A DNA stretch of 64,000 nt from Enterobacter cloacae (GCF_013375935.1 NZ_CP056117.1:1178001-1242000); one strand, 5' to 3'; shown: positions 19,278-32,216, counted from the stretch's first letter. Numbers and translations are program-made. Notes: generated from the letters alone by a model not told the origin.

Positions 19278-21710
19278 ATGAGTGTGATAGCGCAGGCAGG
19301 GGCGAAGGGTCGTCAGCTGCACAAGTTTGGTGGTAGTAGTCTTGCTGATGTGAAATGTTACCTGCGCGTAGCAGGGATCATGACAGAGTATTCACAGCCG
19401 GGGGACATGATGGTTGTCTCCGCGGCGGGCAGCACCACCAACCAGTTGATTAGCTGGCTGAAGCTCAGCCAGACCGATCGCCTCTCTGCGCATCAGGTGC
19501 AACAGTCTTTACGTCGTTACCAGAGCGAGCTGATTGCCGGCCTGCTGCCTGCGGACGTGGCGGACGGGCTGATTAGCGCCTTCACGCATGACCTTGAGCG
19601 CCTGGCTGCCCTGCTGGACAGCGGGATCACCGATGCCGTGTACGCCGAAGTGGTCGGCCACGGTGAAGTGTGGTCCGCGCGCCTGATGGCTGCCGTGCTG
19701 CAACACCTGGGTGTGGACGCGGCCTGGCTCGACGCGCGTGATTTCCTGCGCGCCGAACGTGCCGCACAGCCGCAGGTGGATGAAGGGTTGTCCTACCCGC
19801 TGCTGCAACAGCTGCTGGTGCAGCATCCGGGTAAACGTATCGTCGTCACCGGCTTTATCAGCCGCAGCAACGCGGGCGAAACCGTGCTGCTGGGGCGTAA
19901 CGGGTCTGACTATTCGGCAACGCAGATCGGCGCGCTGGCGGGGGTGTCCCGCGTCACCATCTGGAGCGACGTGGCCGGTGTGTACAGCGCTGACCCGCGC
20001 AAGGTGAAAGACGCCTGCCTGCTGCCGCTGCTGCGTCTCGACGAAGCCAGCGAGCTGGCCCGTCTGGCGGCACCGGTGCTGCACGCCCGCACGCTGCAGC
20101 CGGTTTCCGGCAGCGACATCGATCTACAGCTGCGCTGTAGCTACACGCCAGATCAGGGTTCCACGCGCATCGAACGCGTGCTGGCATCCGGTACCGGGGC
20201 GCGTATTGTTACCAGCCACGATGACATCTGCCTGATTGAGTTCCAGGTGCCCGCGGGCCAGGACTTCAGGCTGGCGCATAAAGATATCGACACGATCCTG
20301 AAACGTGCCCAGGTGCGTCCGCTGGCCGTGGGCGTGCATAACGATCGCCAGCTGCTGCAGTTCTGCTACACCGCTGAAGTGGTGGACAGCGCCCTGAAAA
20401 TTCTTGATGAAGCGGGCCTGCCGGGCGAGCTTCGTCTGCGTCAGGGGCTGGCGCTGGTGGCGATGGTGGGGGCGGGCGTCACCCGTAACCCGCTGCACTG
20501 CCACCGTTTCTGGCAGCAGCTGAAAGGCCAGCCGGTTGAGTTTACCTGGCAGTCGGAAGAGGGCATTAGCCTGGTGGCCGTGCTGCGTAAAGGGCCAACC
20601 GAAAGCCTGATTCAGGGTCTGCATACCTCGCTGTTCCGCGCGGAGAAACGCATCGGCCTGGTGCTGTTTGGGAAAGGAAATATCGGTTCCCGCTGGCTGG
20701 AGCTGTTCGCCCGCGAGCAGGTTACCCTTTCGGCGCGTACCGGGTTTGAATTTATTCTTGCTGGCGTGGTGGACAGCCGCCGCAGCCTGCTGAAATACGA
20801 AGGGCTGGACGCCAGCCGGGCGCTGGCCTTCTTTAACGATGAAGCGGTTGAGCAGGACGAAGAGTCGCTGTTCCTGTGGATGCGCGCGCACCCGTACGAC
20901 GATCTGGTGGTGCTGGACGTCACCGCCAGCGAACAGCTTGCCGATCAGTATCTGGATTTCGCCAGCCATGGTTTCCACGTCATCAGCGCCAACAAGCTGG
21001 CGGGGGCGAGCAGCACCGATAAATACCGCCAGATCCACGACGCGTTCGAAAAAACCGGTCGTCACTGGCTCTATAACGCCACCGTTGGCGCAGGCCTGCC
21101 GGTTAACCATACCGTGCGCGACCTGATTGAAAGCGGCGACAGCATTCTGGCGCTGAGCGGCATCTTCTCCGGCACGCTCTCCTGGCTGTTCCTGCAATTT
21201 GACGGCACCGTACCGTTCACCGACCTGGTGGATCAGGCGTGGCAGCAGGGCTTAACCGAGCCGGATCCGCGCGTTGATCTTGCCGGTAAAGACGTGATGC
21301 GTAAGCTGGTGATCCTGGCGCGTGAAGCGGGCTACGACATTGAGCCGGGCCAGGTTCGCGTTGAGTCGCTGGTGCCTGCGGGCTGCGAGGAGGGGTCTGT
21401 CGATCGCTTCTTCGAGAACGGTGACGAGCTGAACGAGCAAATGGTGCAACGTCTGGAAGCGGCTAACGAGATGGGGCTGGTGCTGCGCTACGTGGCGCGC
21501 TTCGAGGCTAACGGTAAAGCGCGCGTGGGCGTGGAGGCGGTGCGCCCTGAGCATCCGCTGGCGGCACTGCTGCCGTGCGATAACGTCTTCGCCATTGAAA
21601 GCCGCTGGTACCGCGATAACCCGCTGGTGATCCGTGGCCCGGGCGCGGGACGCGATGTAACCGCCGGCGCGATCCAGTCGGACATCAACCGTCTGGCTAA
21701 GCTGCTGTAA
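19278..21710 (+). CDS. metL: bifunctional aspartokinase II / homoserine dehydrogenase II
   Basis: Catalyses the first and third steps from aspartate toward methionine. The 810 residues divide into an N-terminal aspartokinase (KFGGSSLADVKC near residue 14, VTGFISRSNAGETVLLGRNGSD), a central ACT-like linker (about 300-455), and a C-terminal NAD(P)-dependent homoserine dehydrogenase. The dehydrogenase begins at LVLFGKGNIGSRWLELF and has the catalytic Lys/Glu region QQGLTEPDPRVDLAGKDVMRK. Unlike ThrA it is not inhibited by threonine; control is by MetJ repression. Translation is probably coupled to metB. The IS element lies 28 bp after its stop codon. Confidence 0.97.
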   Translation: MSVIAQAGAKGRQLHKFGGSSLADVKCYLRVAGIMTEYSQPGDMMVVSAAGSTTNQLISWLKLSQTDRLSAHQVQQSLRRYQSELIAGLLPADVADGLISAFTHDLERLAALLDSGITDAVYAEVVGHGEVWSARLMAAVLQHLGVDAAWLDARDFLRAERAAQPQVDEGLSYPLLQQLLVQHPGKRIVVTGFISRSNAGETVLLGRNGSDYSATQIGALAGVSRVTIWSDVAGVYSADPRKVKDACLLPLLRLDEASELARLAAPVLHARTLQPVSGSDIDLQLRCSYTPDQGSTRIERVLASGTGARIVTSHDDICLIEFQVPAGQDFRLAHKDIDTILKRAQVRPLAVGVHNDRQLLQFCYTAEVVDSALKILDEAGLPGELRLRQGLALVAMVGAGVTRNPLHCHRFWQQLKGQPVEFTWQSEEGISLVAVLRKGPTESLIQGLHTSLFRAEKRIGLVLFGKGNIGSRWLELFAREQVTLSARTGFEFILAGVVDSRRSLLKYEGLDASRALAFFNDEAVEQDEESLFLWMRAHPYDDLVVLDVTASEQLADQYLDFASHGFHVISANKLAGASSTDKYRQIHDAFEKTGRHWLYNATVGAGLPVNHTVRDLIESGDSILALSGIFSGTLSWLFLQFDGTVPFTDLVDQAWQQGLTEPDPRVDLAGKDVMRKLVILAREAGYDIEPGQVRVESLVPAGCEEGSVDRFFENGDELNEQMVQRLEAANEMGLVLRYVARFEANGKARVGVEAVRPEHPLAALLPCDNVFAIESRWYRDNPLVIRGPGAGRDVTAGAIQSDINRLAKLL

Positions 21711-21713
21711 TCC

Positions 21714-21738
21714 ACCCCTCACCCTAACCCTCTCCCCA
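21714..21738. repeat. left half of a palindromic repeat split by the IS
   Basis: CACCCCTCACCCTAACCCTC plus TCCCCA, the left arm of the same dispersed repeat seen at 1407 and 5430. Its other arm, CCCCAAAGGGGAGAGGGG, resumes at 23024 after the IS. The last five bases, CCCCA (21734-21738), are the target duplication. Confidence 0.85.
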
Positions 21739-23023
21739 TGTACGGTCCGGGGACATAGTGAACACTTGTTCGGGGACATGGTAGACACTTACAACTAAGG
21801 CATAAGAACCCGTTTATGGAGTCGCTTATGCCCTGGGATGCGAGAGATACCATGTCATTACGTACCGAGTTTGTTTTGTTCGCCTCGCAGGACGGGGCGA
21901 ACATCCGTTCCCTCTGCCGTCACTTTGGCATTTCACCTGCGACCGGCTACAAGTGGCTTCGCCGCTGGGGAGAGGAAGGTGCCTCCGGCCTTCAGGACCG
22001 CCCGCGCATACCGCACCATTCCCCGAACCGCTCATCTGACGACATCACTGCCCTGCTGCGTATGGCCCATGGCCGCCATCAACGCTGGGGCGCACGCAAG
22101 ATAAAGCACTGGCTCGAAGACCAGGGGCACACTATGCCCGCCTTCAGCACCGTCCATAACCTTATGGCCCGCCATGGTCTGCTGCCGGGCACTTCACCGG
22201 GCATTCCCGTCACGGGACGGTTCGAACATGACGCGCCGAACCGCCTCTGGCAGATGGATTTTAAGGGCCACTTTCCCTTTGGCGGGGGCCGCTGCCATCC
22301 GCTCACCCTGCTGGACGACCACTCCCGTTTTTCCCTGTGCCTGGCGCACTGTACCGATGAACGGCGCGAGACCGTGCAGCAGCAGCTGGTCAGCGTGTTT
22401 GAGCGTTACGGCCTGCCGGACCGGATGACAATGGACAACGGCGCCCCGTGGGGAGACACCACCGGCACCTGGACGGGGCTGGAGCTGTGGCTGATGCGTC
22501 TGGGTATCCGGGTGGGGCACTCCCGGCCGTATCATCCGCAGACGCAGGGCAAGCTGGAGCGTTTTCACCGCAGCCTGAAGACGGAGGTGCTGCAGGGGAA
22601 GTGGTTTGCGAACGAGGGCGAGCTGCAGCGCGCCTTCGACCACTGGCGGACGGTATATAACCTTGAACGCCCGCATGAGGCGCTGGATATGGCGGTGCCG
22701 GGCTCGCGGTATAAGCCGTCTGTACGGCAGTACAGCGGCAACACACCGCCCCCGGAATACGACGAGGGCGTGATGGTCAGGAAAGTGGATATCAGCGGAA
22801 AGCTGAGCGTGAAAGGGGTAAGTCTGAGCGCAGGCAAGGCGTTCAGGGGAGAACGGGTCGGGCTGAAGGAGATGCAGGAAGACGGCCGCTACGAGGTGTG
22901 GTGGTACAGCACGAAAGTGGGGGTGATCGACCTGAAGAAAAAGTCGATCACCATGGGTAAAGGATGTTAAAAAGTGTTCACCATGTCCCCGAACACCTGT
23001 CTACCATGTCCCCGGACCGTACA
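21739..23023 (+). mobile_element. IS481-family insertion sequence, 1285 bp
   Basis: A complete insertion sequence. Its ends are inverted: TGTACGGTCCGGGGACAT on the left and the complement of the same at the right (ATGTCCCCGGACCGTACA). Direct repeats CCCCA flank it at 21734-21738 and 23024-23028. Each terminus carries two copies of a 20-bp motif CGGGGACATRGTRRACACTT about 23 bp apart (21748 and 21771 on the left; 22972 and about 22995 on the right), presumably transposase binding sites. It contains one transposase gene. It occupies the loop of a REP-like palindrome between metL and metF and is oriented toward metF. No damage to either neighbour is visible. Confidence 0.93.
21816..22970 (+). 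CDS. IS481-family DDE transposase
   Basis: A 384-residue transposase, single ORF without programmed frameshift, as usual for IS481. The N-terminal helix-turn-helix region includes GANIRSLCRHFGISPATGYK and is followed by a second winged-helix-like domain to about residue 130. The retroviral-integrase-like catalytic core has its Asp in LWQMDFKGHF, its second Asp in RMTMDNGAPWG and its Glu in GKLERFHRSLKTE. A C-terminal beta-rich domain follows. The start may be the ATG at 21816 or the one at 21828. All catalytic residues are present, so the element looks functional. Confidence 0.93.
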   Translation: MESLMPWDARDTMSLRTEFVLFASQDGANIRSLCRHFGISPATGYKWLRRWGEEGASGLQDRPRIPHHSPNRSSDDITALLRMAHGRHQRWGARKIKHWLEDQGHTMPAFSTVHNLMARHGLLPGTSPGIPVTGRFEHDAPNRLWQMDFKGHFPFGGGRCHPLTLLDDHSRFSLCLAHCTDERRETVQQQLVSVFERYGLPDRMTMDNGAPWGDTTGTWTGLELWLMRLGIRVGHSRPYHPQTQGKLERFHRSLKTEVLQGKWFANEGELQRAFDHWRTVYNLERPHEALDMAVPGSRYKPSVRQYSGNTPPPEYDEGVMVRKVDISGKLSVKGVSLSAGKAFRGERVGLKEMQEDGRYEVWWYSTKVGVIDLKKKSITMGKGC

Positions 23024-23048
23024 CCCCAAAGGGGAGAGGGGACTGCTC
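23024..23048. repeat. right half of the IS-split palindromic repeat
   Basis: CCCCAAAGGGGAGAGGGGAC. The first five bases repeat the CCCCA at the left junction, and GGGGAGAGGG pairs with CCCTCTCCCC at 21728-21737. Removing the IS and one CCCCA restores a standard repeat unit like that at 5430. Confidence 0.85.
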
Positions 23049-23154
23049 GGTGCGGTCTTTTCCCCCCATCATGAACTACCTTCATCTTCCCTGAACAATC
23101 CTCACCGTTATTGTTGATTATTTCTGTTGACGTCACTCCGCTTTTCCGTCATTT

Positions 23155-23186
23155 TTACATCTGGACGTCTAAACGTATAGAAGTTC
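23155..23186 (+). promoter_or_regulatory. met boxes upstream of metF
   Basis: Consecutive 8-bp units TTACATCT, GGACGTCT, AAACGTAT and AGAAGTTC resemble the MetJ consensus and end about 43 bp before the metF start. The IS inserted about 130 bp further upstream, so this control region is intact. Confidence 0.7.
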
Positions 23187-23225
23187 ACAACACAACAAAC
23201 AACGACACGCGAAAGATAGAGGTAA

Positions 23226-24119
<894 letters not shown>

Positions 24120-24123
24120 GGTA

Positions 24124-24151
24124 AAAGCCCTCACAGAGATGAGGGTTTTTT
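24124..24151 (+). terminator. metF terminator
   Basis: AAAGCCCTCA, a short loop, TGAGGG and a T run directly after metF. Confidence 0.85.
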
Positions 24152-24161
24152 AATCGAACCG

Positions 24162-24183
24162 ATAGTTAAAAGGTATTAACTAT
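24162..24183 (+). promoter_or_regulatory. candidate OxyR site upstream of katG
   Basis: ATAG (24162-24165) and CTAT (24180-24183) with a GTAT between them partly match the OxyR pattern of ATAG and CTAT elements spaced by seven bases, about 80-100 bp before the katG start. The match is incomplete, so this is a tentative placement. Confidence 0.35.
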
Positions 24184-24242
24184 CGAATCTGTGGATTAAT
24201 TCAACTATCTCTTATCGCTAGTGGTGTATATCGTAACGGTAA

Positions 24243-26444
<2,202 letters not shown>

Positions 26445-26484
26445 CCCTTCGCCGGTCAGCGCTAACGCTGGCCAGGCCACAGGC

Positions 26485-26515
26485 AAAAAAATCCCCGCCG
26501 GTGCGGGGATTTTTA
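26485..26515. terminator. terminator between katG and gldA
   Basis: AAAAAAATCCCCGC, a CGG loop, TGCGGGGATTTTT. A/T runs on both sides suit both converging genes. Confidence 0.9.
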
Positions 26516-26525
26516 TTAACGCGGT

Positions 26526-27629
26526 TTACTCCCACTCTTCCAGGAACCGCTGCCCGTACTGGTCGGCTACCAGCAGCGCCGCGTACACCTGATCCGGCGA
26601 CACGCCGCCCGGCATGTTGTGGATGGTTTCTCCCTCTGCGCAAGATGCCTCCGCAATCAGACGCATTTTGGCCGGAATATCCTCTTTAATGTTCAGCTGC
26701 GCCAGCGTGATCGGCAGCCCAACGCTGTGGCAAAGCGCGGCGACGGTCTCAATTTCCTCAACCGGCGCGTTCTCCAGCACCAGCTGCGTCAGCGTGCCGA
26801 ACGCCACTTTTTCACCGTGGTAGAAATGGTGTGCATCCGGCACCGCCGTCATGCCGTTGTGAATGGCGTGCGCCGCCGCCAGCCCGCCGCTTTCGAATCC
26901 CACGCCGCTCAGATAGGTGTTCGCTTCGATAATGCGTTCCAGCGCGGGGGTGACGACGTGCTGCTCCGCCGCGAGCATTGCTTTCTCGCCCTCTTCAACC
27001 AGCGTGTTGTAGCACAGCTCGGCCAGCGCTAACGCTGCCTGGGTGCACTTGCCGCCCGCCATGGTCGTGGCACCGCTGCGCGAGCAGGCGCGTGCTTCAA
27101 ACCAGGTTGCGAGGGCATCGCCAATCCCGGCGGCCAGCAGGCGCGCGGGCGCGCCGGCAACCACTTTGGTATCGACAATCACCATGTTCGGGTTGTGCGG
27201 CAGCATCAGGTAACGGTCGAACTCGCCGCTGTCGGTGTAAATGACGGAAAGGGCGCTGCACGGCGCATCGGTGGAGGCGATGGTCGGCGCAATGGCCACC
27301 GGCACGTCCATAAAGTGCGCCAGCGCTTTGGCGGTATCCAGCGTTTTGCCGCCGCCGATGCCCAGCACTGCCAGACAGTCGGCGCTGTCGGCCAGTTTCT
27401 TCAGGCGATCGATTTCGTTTTGCGAACATTCGCCGCCAAACGGCGCGATTTCAGCATGAAGTTCAGCTTTTTTAAAGCTCTGACGCAGGGTTTCTTCGGC
27501 AAAACCCAGCACAAACTTATCGCCCACCACCAGCCAGCGAGCCGCCAGCGGCTTCAGGTAGTCGCCGAGACGAGTGAGAACATCAGCGCCCTGGATGTAC
27601 TTCCCCGGCGATTGAATAATACGGTCCAT
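26526..27629 (-). CDS. gldA: glycerol dehydrogenase
   Basis: NAD-linked, zinc-dependent group III alcohol dehydrogenase, 367 codons. It oxidises glycerol to dihydroxyacetone and reduces hydroxyacetone to 1,2-propanediol. The nucleotide-binding [16 protein letters not shown] (near residue 94), substrate-loop [13 protein letters not shown], and the zinc ligands Asp in [12 protein letters not shown] and His in [20 protein letters not shown] are all present. It is 12 bp downstream of fsaB and transcribed with fsaB and ptsA. In this context hydroxyacetone from the FsaB reaction is a plausible substrate. Confidence 0.97.
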   Translation of the reverse strand: MDRIIQSPGKYIQGADVLTRLGDYLKPLAARWLVVGDKFVLGFAEETLRQSFKKAELHAEIAPFGGECSQNEIDRLKKLADSADCLAVLGIGGGKTLDTAKALAHFMDVPVAIAPTIASTDAPCSALSVIYTDSGEFDRYLMLPHNPNMVIVDTKVVAGAPARLLAAGIGDALATWFEARACSRSGATTMAGGKCTQAALALAELCYNTLVEEGEKAMLAAEQHVVTPALERIIEANTYLSGVGFESGGLAAAHAIHNGMTAVPDAHHFYHGEKVAFGTLTQLVLENAPVEEIETVAALCHSVGLPITLAQLNIKEDIPAKMRLIAEASCAEGETIHNMPGGVSPDQVYAALLVADQYGQRFLEEWE

Positions 27630-27641
27630 AACATTTCTCCC

Positions 27642-28304
27642 TTAGAGGTTGAGGTTACCAAACGCGTTTTTCCAGTCCTGCTCGAACTTCTCTATAGCTG
27701 ACTCTACCGCCGGCGTGCCGAGCATTTGTTGCGCTACGTCTAAGGGAAGCGTGATTGCCTCGCAGCCGGCCAGCAGGCAGTCCAGCGCCTGGCGCGGCGT
27801 TTTAAAGCTGGCAGCCAGCACCATGCTCTCTGGCGCATGCAGTTCCAGCAGGGATTGCAGCTCCTGTACCGTGCGAATGCCGTCACCGCCCTGCGCGTCG
27901 ACGCGGTTTACATACGGTGCGACATACTTTGCTCCAGCCAGCGCGGCCAGTAACCCCTGAGCGGCGCTGTAAACGGCGGTACCCAGCGTGGTAATTCCCT
28001 CTTTTTTCAGCGCCTTAATCGCGATGAGCCCCTGCGCGGTGACGGGAATTTTTACCACGATGTCCGGCAGGGCATTGCTCAGCCGTTTTGCTTCCGCCAC
28101 CATTCCTTCTGCGTCGCGGCTCATGGTCTGGGCAAACAGCCTGCCTTCCGGGCCGATAGCATGCTGCAGGCGCGGCAGTACCTCCCAGACAGATTCGCCG
28201 CTGGCGGCTACGATGCTTGGGTTGGTGGTCACGCCCGCAATCGGAAAAATACGTGCAAGGCGTTCAACTTCCGCCACGTTGGCGGTATCCAGATACAGTT
28301 CCAT
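27642..28304 (-). CDS. fsaB: fructose-6-phosphate aldolase 2
   Basis: Transaldolase-family aldolase that cleaves fructose 6-phosphate, or the 1-deoxy analogue, to glyceraldehyde 3-phosphate plus dihydroxyacetone or hydroxyacetone. The 220-residue length and the Schiff-base Lys85 in [12 protein letters not shown] fit FSA rather than the longer transaldolases; [20 protein letters not shown] is the diagnostic N-terminus. The ATG at 28304 follows AGGAAGAGTG; the GTG just before it is less likely. It lies between ptsA and gldA, both co-directional with short gaps, so the three should form one transcript. Confidence 0.96.
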   Translation of the reverse strand: MELYLDTANVAEVERLARIFPIAGVTTNPSIVAASGESVWEVLPRLQHAIGPEGRLFAQTMSRDAEGMVAEAKRLSNALPDIVVKIPVTAQGLIAIKALKKEGITTLGTAVYSAAQGLLAALAGAKYVAPYVNRVDAQGGDGIRTVQELQSLLELHAPESMVLAASFKTPRQALDCLLAGCEAITLPLDVAQQMLGTPAVESAIEKFEQDWKNAFGNLNL

Positions 28305-28318
28305 CACTCTTCCTCGTT

Positions 28319-30820
28319 TTAGAGTTCTAATTCGTGTTGCAGCAGGGAAGCGATAGCCTCCTGAGAGCTGGCATTAACCAGAGCACTGCGAAAATCGTCA
28401 TGCATGATGCGGCGGGCCAGGCGGGAGAAAATGCGCATATGCTGGTCGCCGGCGGCGTGTTTGTTCAGCGTCAGCATGATGATGAATTGCGCCTCCTCGT
28501 CCCCCCACATCACAGGCGCTTTCAGGCGGGCGACGCTGATGGTGGATTGTTCAATGTGTTCTGATTTGCTGTGTGGAATGGCGAAACCAAAACCCAGCCC
28601 GGTTGAAAATACCGCTTCGCGCGCCCACAGGTCGGCCTCCAGCTTGCGCGGATAGCGGCATCGCCCGGCGAGCAGCAGGTTATCGGTCATGCCTTTCATG
28701 ACCTCTTCTTTACTGTTCCAGTCGTTATCCAGCGAAATACAGCGTGGCGTGACCAGCGGCGTATCCTGCTGGTTCATGCGGAACTGGGCGAGCAGGTGCT
28801 CTACTTCAAGCGAGGTGCGACACGCCATGGCCTGGTTCAGCAGCTGGCGACAGGCGCGGCTATCAAGCTGCGCCAGGCGTGCTTTGGTGGCAGGAATGGC
28901 AGGGGAGCCCATGCTCAGTTCGTCCAGCCCCAGACCCACCAGCAGCGGCAGTACCGATCCTTTCGCGCCTAACTCCCCGCAGAGGCCAATCCACTTACCC
29001 TGGCGGTGAACGGCCTGCACCGCGTAGTCCAGCGCCCGCAGGAAGGCGGGGTTCAGGCTGTTGTAGTGGCGCGTGACTTTGGCGTTGTCGCGGTCCACGG
29101 CCAGCAGATACTGCGTCAGGTCATTGCTGCCGATGCTAAAGAAATCAATCTCTTCGCAGCACTGATCGATGATGAACATCACCGAAGGGACTTCCAGCAT
29201 AATGCCGAGCGGGATTTTCTCATCAAACGGAATATGTTCAGCACGGAGCTGCTGCTTCGCTTCGGCGAGCTTCTCCTTCACCCACAGGATCTCTTCCATG
29301 GAGGAGATCATCGGGATCATGATCTTAAGGTTTCCGTGGGCAGAGGCGCGAAGGATCGCCCGAAGCTGGGTCGTGAAAAGCGGTGAATACTCTTCATATA
29401 TGCGCACGGCGCGGTAGCCGAGGAACGGGTTGTTCTCGGCCGGGATATTCAGGTACTCCACCGGCTTATCGCCGCCGATATCCATGGTGCGCACAATAAT
29501 GCTGCGGTCATTTGCACTTTCCAGCGCCTGACAGAAAATGTTGTACAACTCGTTTTCGCCGGGTGCGCTGGCACGATCCATATAGAGCATTTCAGTGCGA
29601 AACAGGCCCACGCCTTCGGCACCATTACCAAACGCTGCCTGGGCCTCCACCGCGTGGGCAATGTTGGCGGCAATTTCAATGCGCAGGCCGTCGGCGGTTC
29701 TGGCTTCACGGTCAAGCCAGACGCGCTGTTGCTCGCGTATCGCCTGCTGGACGCGCGCTTCCTGCCGATAATAACGCGCCACAGCCTCGCTGCCATTGAC
29801 GACCACCGCACCGGCATTGCCGTCCACAAATACAGGCTGATTGCGCCATTGCAGCAGGCTTTCGCTGTCGACGCCCACCAGCGTCGGAATATTGAAGGAG
29901 CGCGCGAGGATCACGGTATGCGAGGTGGTGCCGCCACTTCTGAGCAGCAGCCCTTTAAGCAGCGTTTTATCAAGTTCAAGGAACTGCCCGGGAGTAAGAT
30001 CGTCCGCGAGGCAGACGCCCGGCTGCGTCAGCTGGCCGGGAGCCGGGAAACGCGCTTCACCGTAGATATGTTGTAAAAGCTGGTAGCAGACGTCGCGCAC
30101 GTCCAGCACGCGCTCCTGCAAATAGGCGCTGCTGGAACGGGAGAACGTGTCGCAGAAATGGTTTGCCGTGGCGACGATGGCCTGGGCGCAGCTTAGGCCC
30201 TGGCTGACTCCTGACAGGAGGTGCTGACGCAGCGAGGTATCTGTAGCCAGCGAGCGGTGGGCTTCAAGAATAGCGCTGGCGGTGCTGTCGCTGTCCAGCG
30301 CGCGCAGCGCAATGTGTTTGACCAGCAGCGTCAGCCCGTTATCCAGCGCCGACTGCTCGGCTTCAACGGTTTGCGCGTCGGGTAAATCGGTCAGGGCGTT
30401 GAGGTCCAGCGAGGTCAGTAACGTCAGGATGCCGCGTGCGCTGCCGCTGCATACCGGAGTGGCGCGAAACAGCGTCGGGTTCAGGCGTGTCAGCGATTCC
30501 GGCAACGGATCCAGCTCCGTGCTGATTACCCCTTCAAGCGGCGCGTCGCAATGCGGAAACTCCTCTTTTAGCCACCGTTCCAGCTGCTGGCGGGCATGCT
30601 GCTCGTCTTCACCATCGATCAGCAGGCGGCAGGCATCGCCCGCCAGCGTATCGGTACCAATCAGCGCCAGCGCGCTTTTGGCATTGCCTTTACGATCCGT
30701 ACGCAGGTTATGCCACTCAATTTGCGAGATAAACGTATTGCACAGCGTTTCCACATGACTTGCCGGACGCGCGTGAACGCCGTTGGGCAGTTCACAGGTA
30801 AATTCCACTACCAGAGCCAT
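28319..30820 (-). CDS. ptsA: PTS multiphosphoryl protein (HPr-EI-EIIA fructose-type)
   Basis: An 833-residue fusion that can pass phosphate from phosphoenolpyruvate to a sugar-specific IIB. An N-terminal HPr domain has His16 in [11 protein letters not shown]. An enzyme I domain has its phosphohistidine in [19 protein letters not shown] and the PEP-binding [10 protein letters not shown] and [12 protein letters not shown]-terminal EIIA-Fru domain (about 690-833) has its His in [12 protein letters not shown]. The ATG at 30820 has AGGAG five bases upstream. It diverges from the frwC operon and likely energises the FrwB/FrwC/FrwD transporter. EIIA is provided only here; no separate one is encoded nearby. 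Confidence 0.95.
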   Translation of the reverse strand: MALVVEFTCELPNGVHARPASHVETLCNTFISQIEWHNLRTDRKGNAKSALALIGTDTLAGDACRLLIDGEDEQHARQQLERWLKEEFPHCDAPLEGVISTELDPLPESLTRLNPTLFRATPVCSGSARGILTLLTSLDLNALTDLPDAQTVEAEQSALDNGLTLLVKHIALRALDSDSTASAILEAHRSLATDTSLRQHLLSGVSQGLSCAQAIVATANHFCDTFSRSSSAYLQERVLDVRDVCYQLLQHIYGEARFPAPGQLTQPGVCLADDLTPGQFLELDKTLLKGLLLRSGGTTSHTVILARSFNIPTLVGVDSESLLQWRNQPVFVDGNAGAVVVNGSEAVARYYRQEARVQQAIREQQRVWLDREARTADGLRIEIAANIAHAVEAQAAFGNGAEGVGLFRTEMLYMDRASAPGENELYNIFCQALESANDRSIIVRTMDIGGDKPVEYLNIPAENNPFLGYRAVRIYEEYSPLFTTQLRAILRASAHGNLKIMIPMISSMEEILWVKEKLAEAKQQLRAEHIPFDEKIPLGIMLEVPSVMFIIDQCCEEIDFFSIGSNDLTQYLLAVDRDNAKVTRHYNSLNPAFLRALDYAVQAVHRQGKWIGLCGELGAKGSVLPLLVGLGLDELSMGSPAIPATKARLAQLDSRACRQLLNQAMACRTSLEVEHLLAQFRMNQQDTPLVTPRCISLDNDWNSKEEVMKGMTDNLLLAGRCRYPRKLEADLWAREAVFSTGLGFGFAIPHSKSEHIEQSTISVARLKAPVMWGDEEAQFIIMLTLNKHAAGDQHMRIFSRLARRIMHDDFRSALVNASSQEAIASLLQHELEL

Positions 30821-30933
30821 ACACACTCCTGAAACCAATCGTCAATTATGCGAAACAGCATACGAGCGTGATGATGAGGCGCGCCATGTGACAAAACTGC
30901 CAAAAGCTGGACAAATGTAATATCACCTTAAAA

Positions 30934-30949
30934 GTGAGATTTCACTCAC
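30934..30949. promoter_or_regulatory. palindrome between ptsA and frwC, candidate operator
   Basis: A perfect inverted repeat GTGAG-N6-CTCAC in the 302-bp divergent region (30821-31122). It resembles a CRP site only loosely. It overlaps a second inverted pair, TCAC-N7-GTGA, just to its left. It could bind the local AraC-type regulator (yijO), CRP or FNR; the sequence alone does not decide. I saw no ORF in this gap and no promoter that I could place securely. Confidence 0.4.
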
Positions 30950-31122
30950 AGGTTGTGACGGTTTGCTTAATGTGAGGTCAGTGCGAAATGTCGAGGCGGA
31001 TCGCATTTTCATTCCGACATTACAAAAATCCAGTAAATGGCCTTTTTGTCTCCTGTCCGCCGTCTTCCTGATTGCCTATTGTTTGCCACAACATCTTTGT
31101 GGATAAAGGCCTGGAGCGGCAT

Positions 31123-32202
31123 ATGAAAGCGTTGGTGCATATTCTCAAGAACACGCGGCAGCATCTGATGACAGGGGTGTCGCACATGATCCCGTTTGTG
31201 GTCTCGGGCGGCATTCTGCTGGCGGTTTCGGTCATGCTTTACGGCAAAGGTGCGGTGCCCGACGCCGCAACCGATCCCAATCTGAAAAAGCTCTTTGATA
31301 TCGGCGTGGCGGGTCTGACGCTGATGGTGCCGTTTCTCGCTGCCTATATTGGCTACTCCATTGCAGAACGCGCCGCGCTGGCCCCCTGTGCTATTGCCGC
31401 CTGGGTGGGCAACAGCTTCGGTGCGGGGTTCTTTGGCGCGATTATCGCCGGAATTTTCGGCGGCATTGTCGTCTGGTATCTGAAAAAGCTGCCCGTGCCG
31501 AAAGTGCTGCGCTCCGTCATGCCTATCTTCATCATCCCAATTATCGGCACGTTTATCACGGCAGGCATCATGATGTGGGGGCTTGGCGAGCCTGTAGGCG
31601 CGCTTACCACCGGTCTCACCCAGTGGCTGCAAGGAATGCAGCAGGGCAGCATCGTGGTACTCGCCATCATTATCGGTCTCATGCTGGCGTTCGATATGGG
31701 CGGCCCGGTTAACAAAGTGGCGTATGCCTTCATGCTGATTTGCGTCGCGCAGGGCGTCTACACCGTCGTTGCGATTGCCGCCGTGGCTATTTGCATACCG
31801 CCGCTGGGGTTAGGCCTGGCGACGCTGATTGGCCGCAAAAATTTTACTGGTGAAGAACGTGAAGCAGGTAAAGCGGCGCTGGTGATGGGCTGCGTGGGCG
31901 TCACCGAGGGAGCGATTCCGTTTGCCGCAGCCGATCCGCTGCGCGTGATTCCTTCCATTATGCTGGGCTCCGCCTGCGGCGCGGTCACTGCTGCGGTTAT
32001 GGGCGCGCAATGCTATGCCGGATGGGGCGGGTTAATTGTGCTTCCCGTGGTGGACGGCAAGCTCGGCTATATCGCAGCGGTTGCCGTGGGTGCAGTGGTG
32101 ACGGCAGTCAGCGTCAACGTGCTGAAGCGTATTGCCCGTAAGAACACAAAGCAGGTCGAGGAAAAAGAGGATGACCTGGATCTGGATTTCGAAATTAACT
32201 GA
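31123..32202 (+). CDS. frwC: fructose-type PTS permease IIC component
   Basis: Membrane-embedded sugar channel of a fructose-family PTS, 359 residues as in E. coli FrwC. It begins with HILKNTRQHLMTGVSHMIPF, the standard start of the IIC-Fru domain, and has about nine hydrophobic segments. The GMLAFDMGGPVNKVAYAF-like segment (LMLAFDMGGPVNKVAYAF) and GVTEGAIPFA are the family's conserved substrate loops. The C-terminus is acidic (EEKEDDLDLDFEIN). The ATG at 31123 follows GGAGCGGCAT. It has no fused IIB or IIA; these are FrwB, FrwD and PtsA. The likely substrate, by gene context, is 1,5-anhydromannitol. Confidence 0.94.
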   Translation: MKALVHILKNTRQHLMTGVSHMIPFVVSGGILLAVSVMLYGKGAVPDAATDPNLKKLFDIGVAGLTLMVPFLAAYIGYSIAERAALAPCAIAAWVGNSFGAGFFGAIIAGIFGGIVVWYLKKLPVPKVLRSVMPIFIIPIIGTFITAGIMMWGLGEPVGALTTGLTQWLQGMQQGSIVVLAIIIGLMLAFDMGGPVNKVAYAFMLICVAQGVYTVVAIAAVAICIPPLGLGLATLIGRKNFTGEEREAGKAALVMGCVGVTEGAIPFAAADPLRVIPSIMLGSACGAVTAAVMGAQCYAGWGGLIVLPVVDGKLGYIAAVAVGAVVTAVSVNVLKRIARKNTKQVEEKEDDLDLDFEIN

Positions 32203-32216
32203 GTGAGGAAGAGAAC

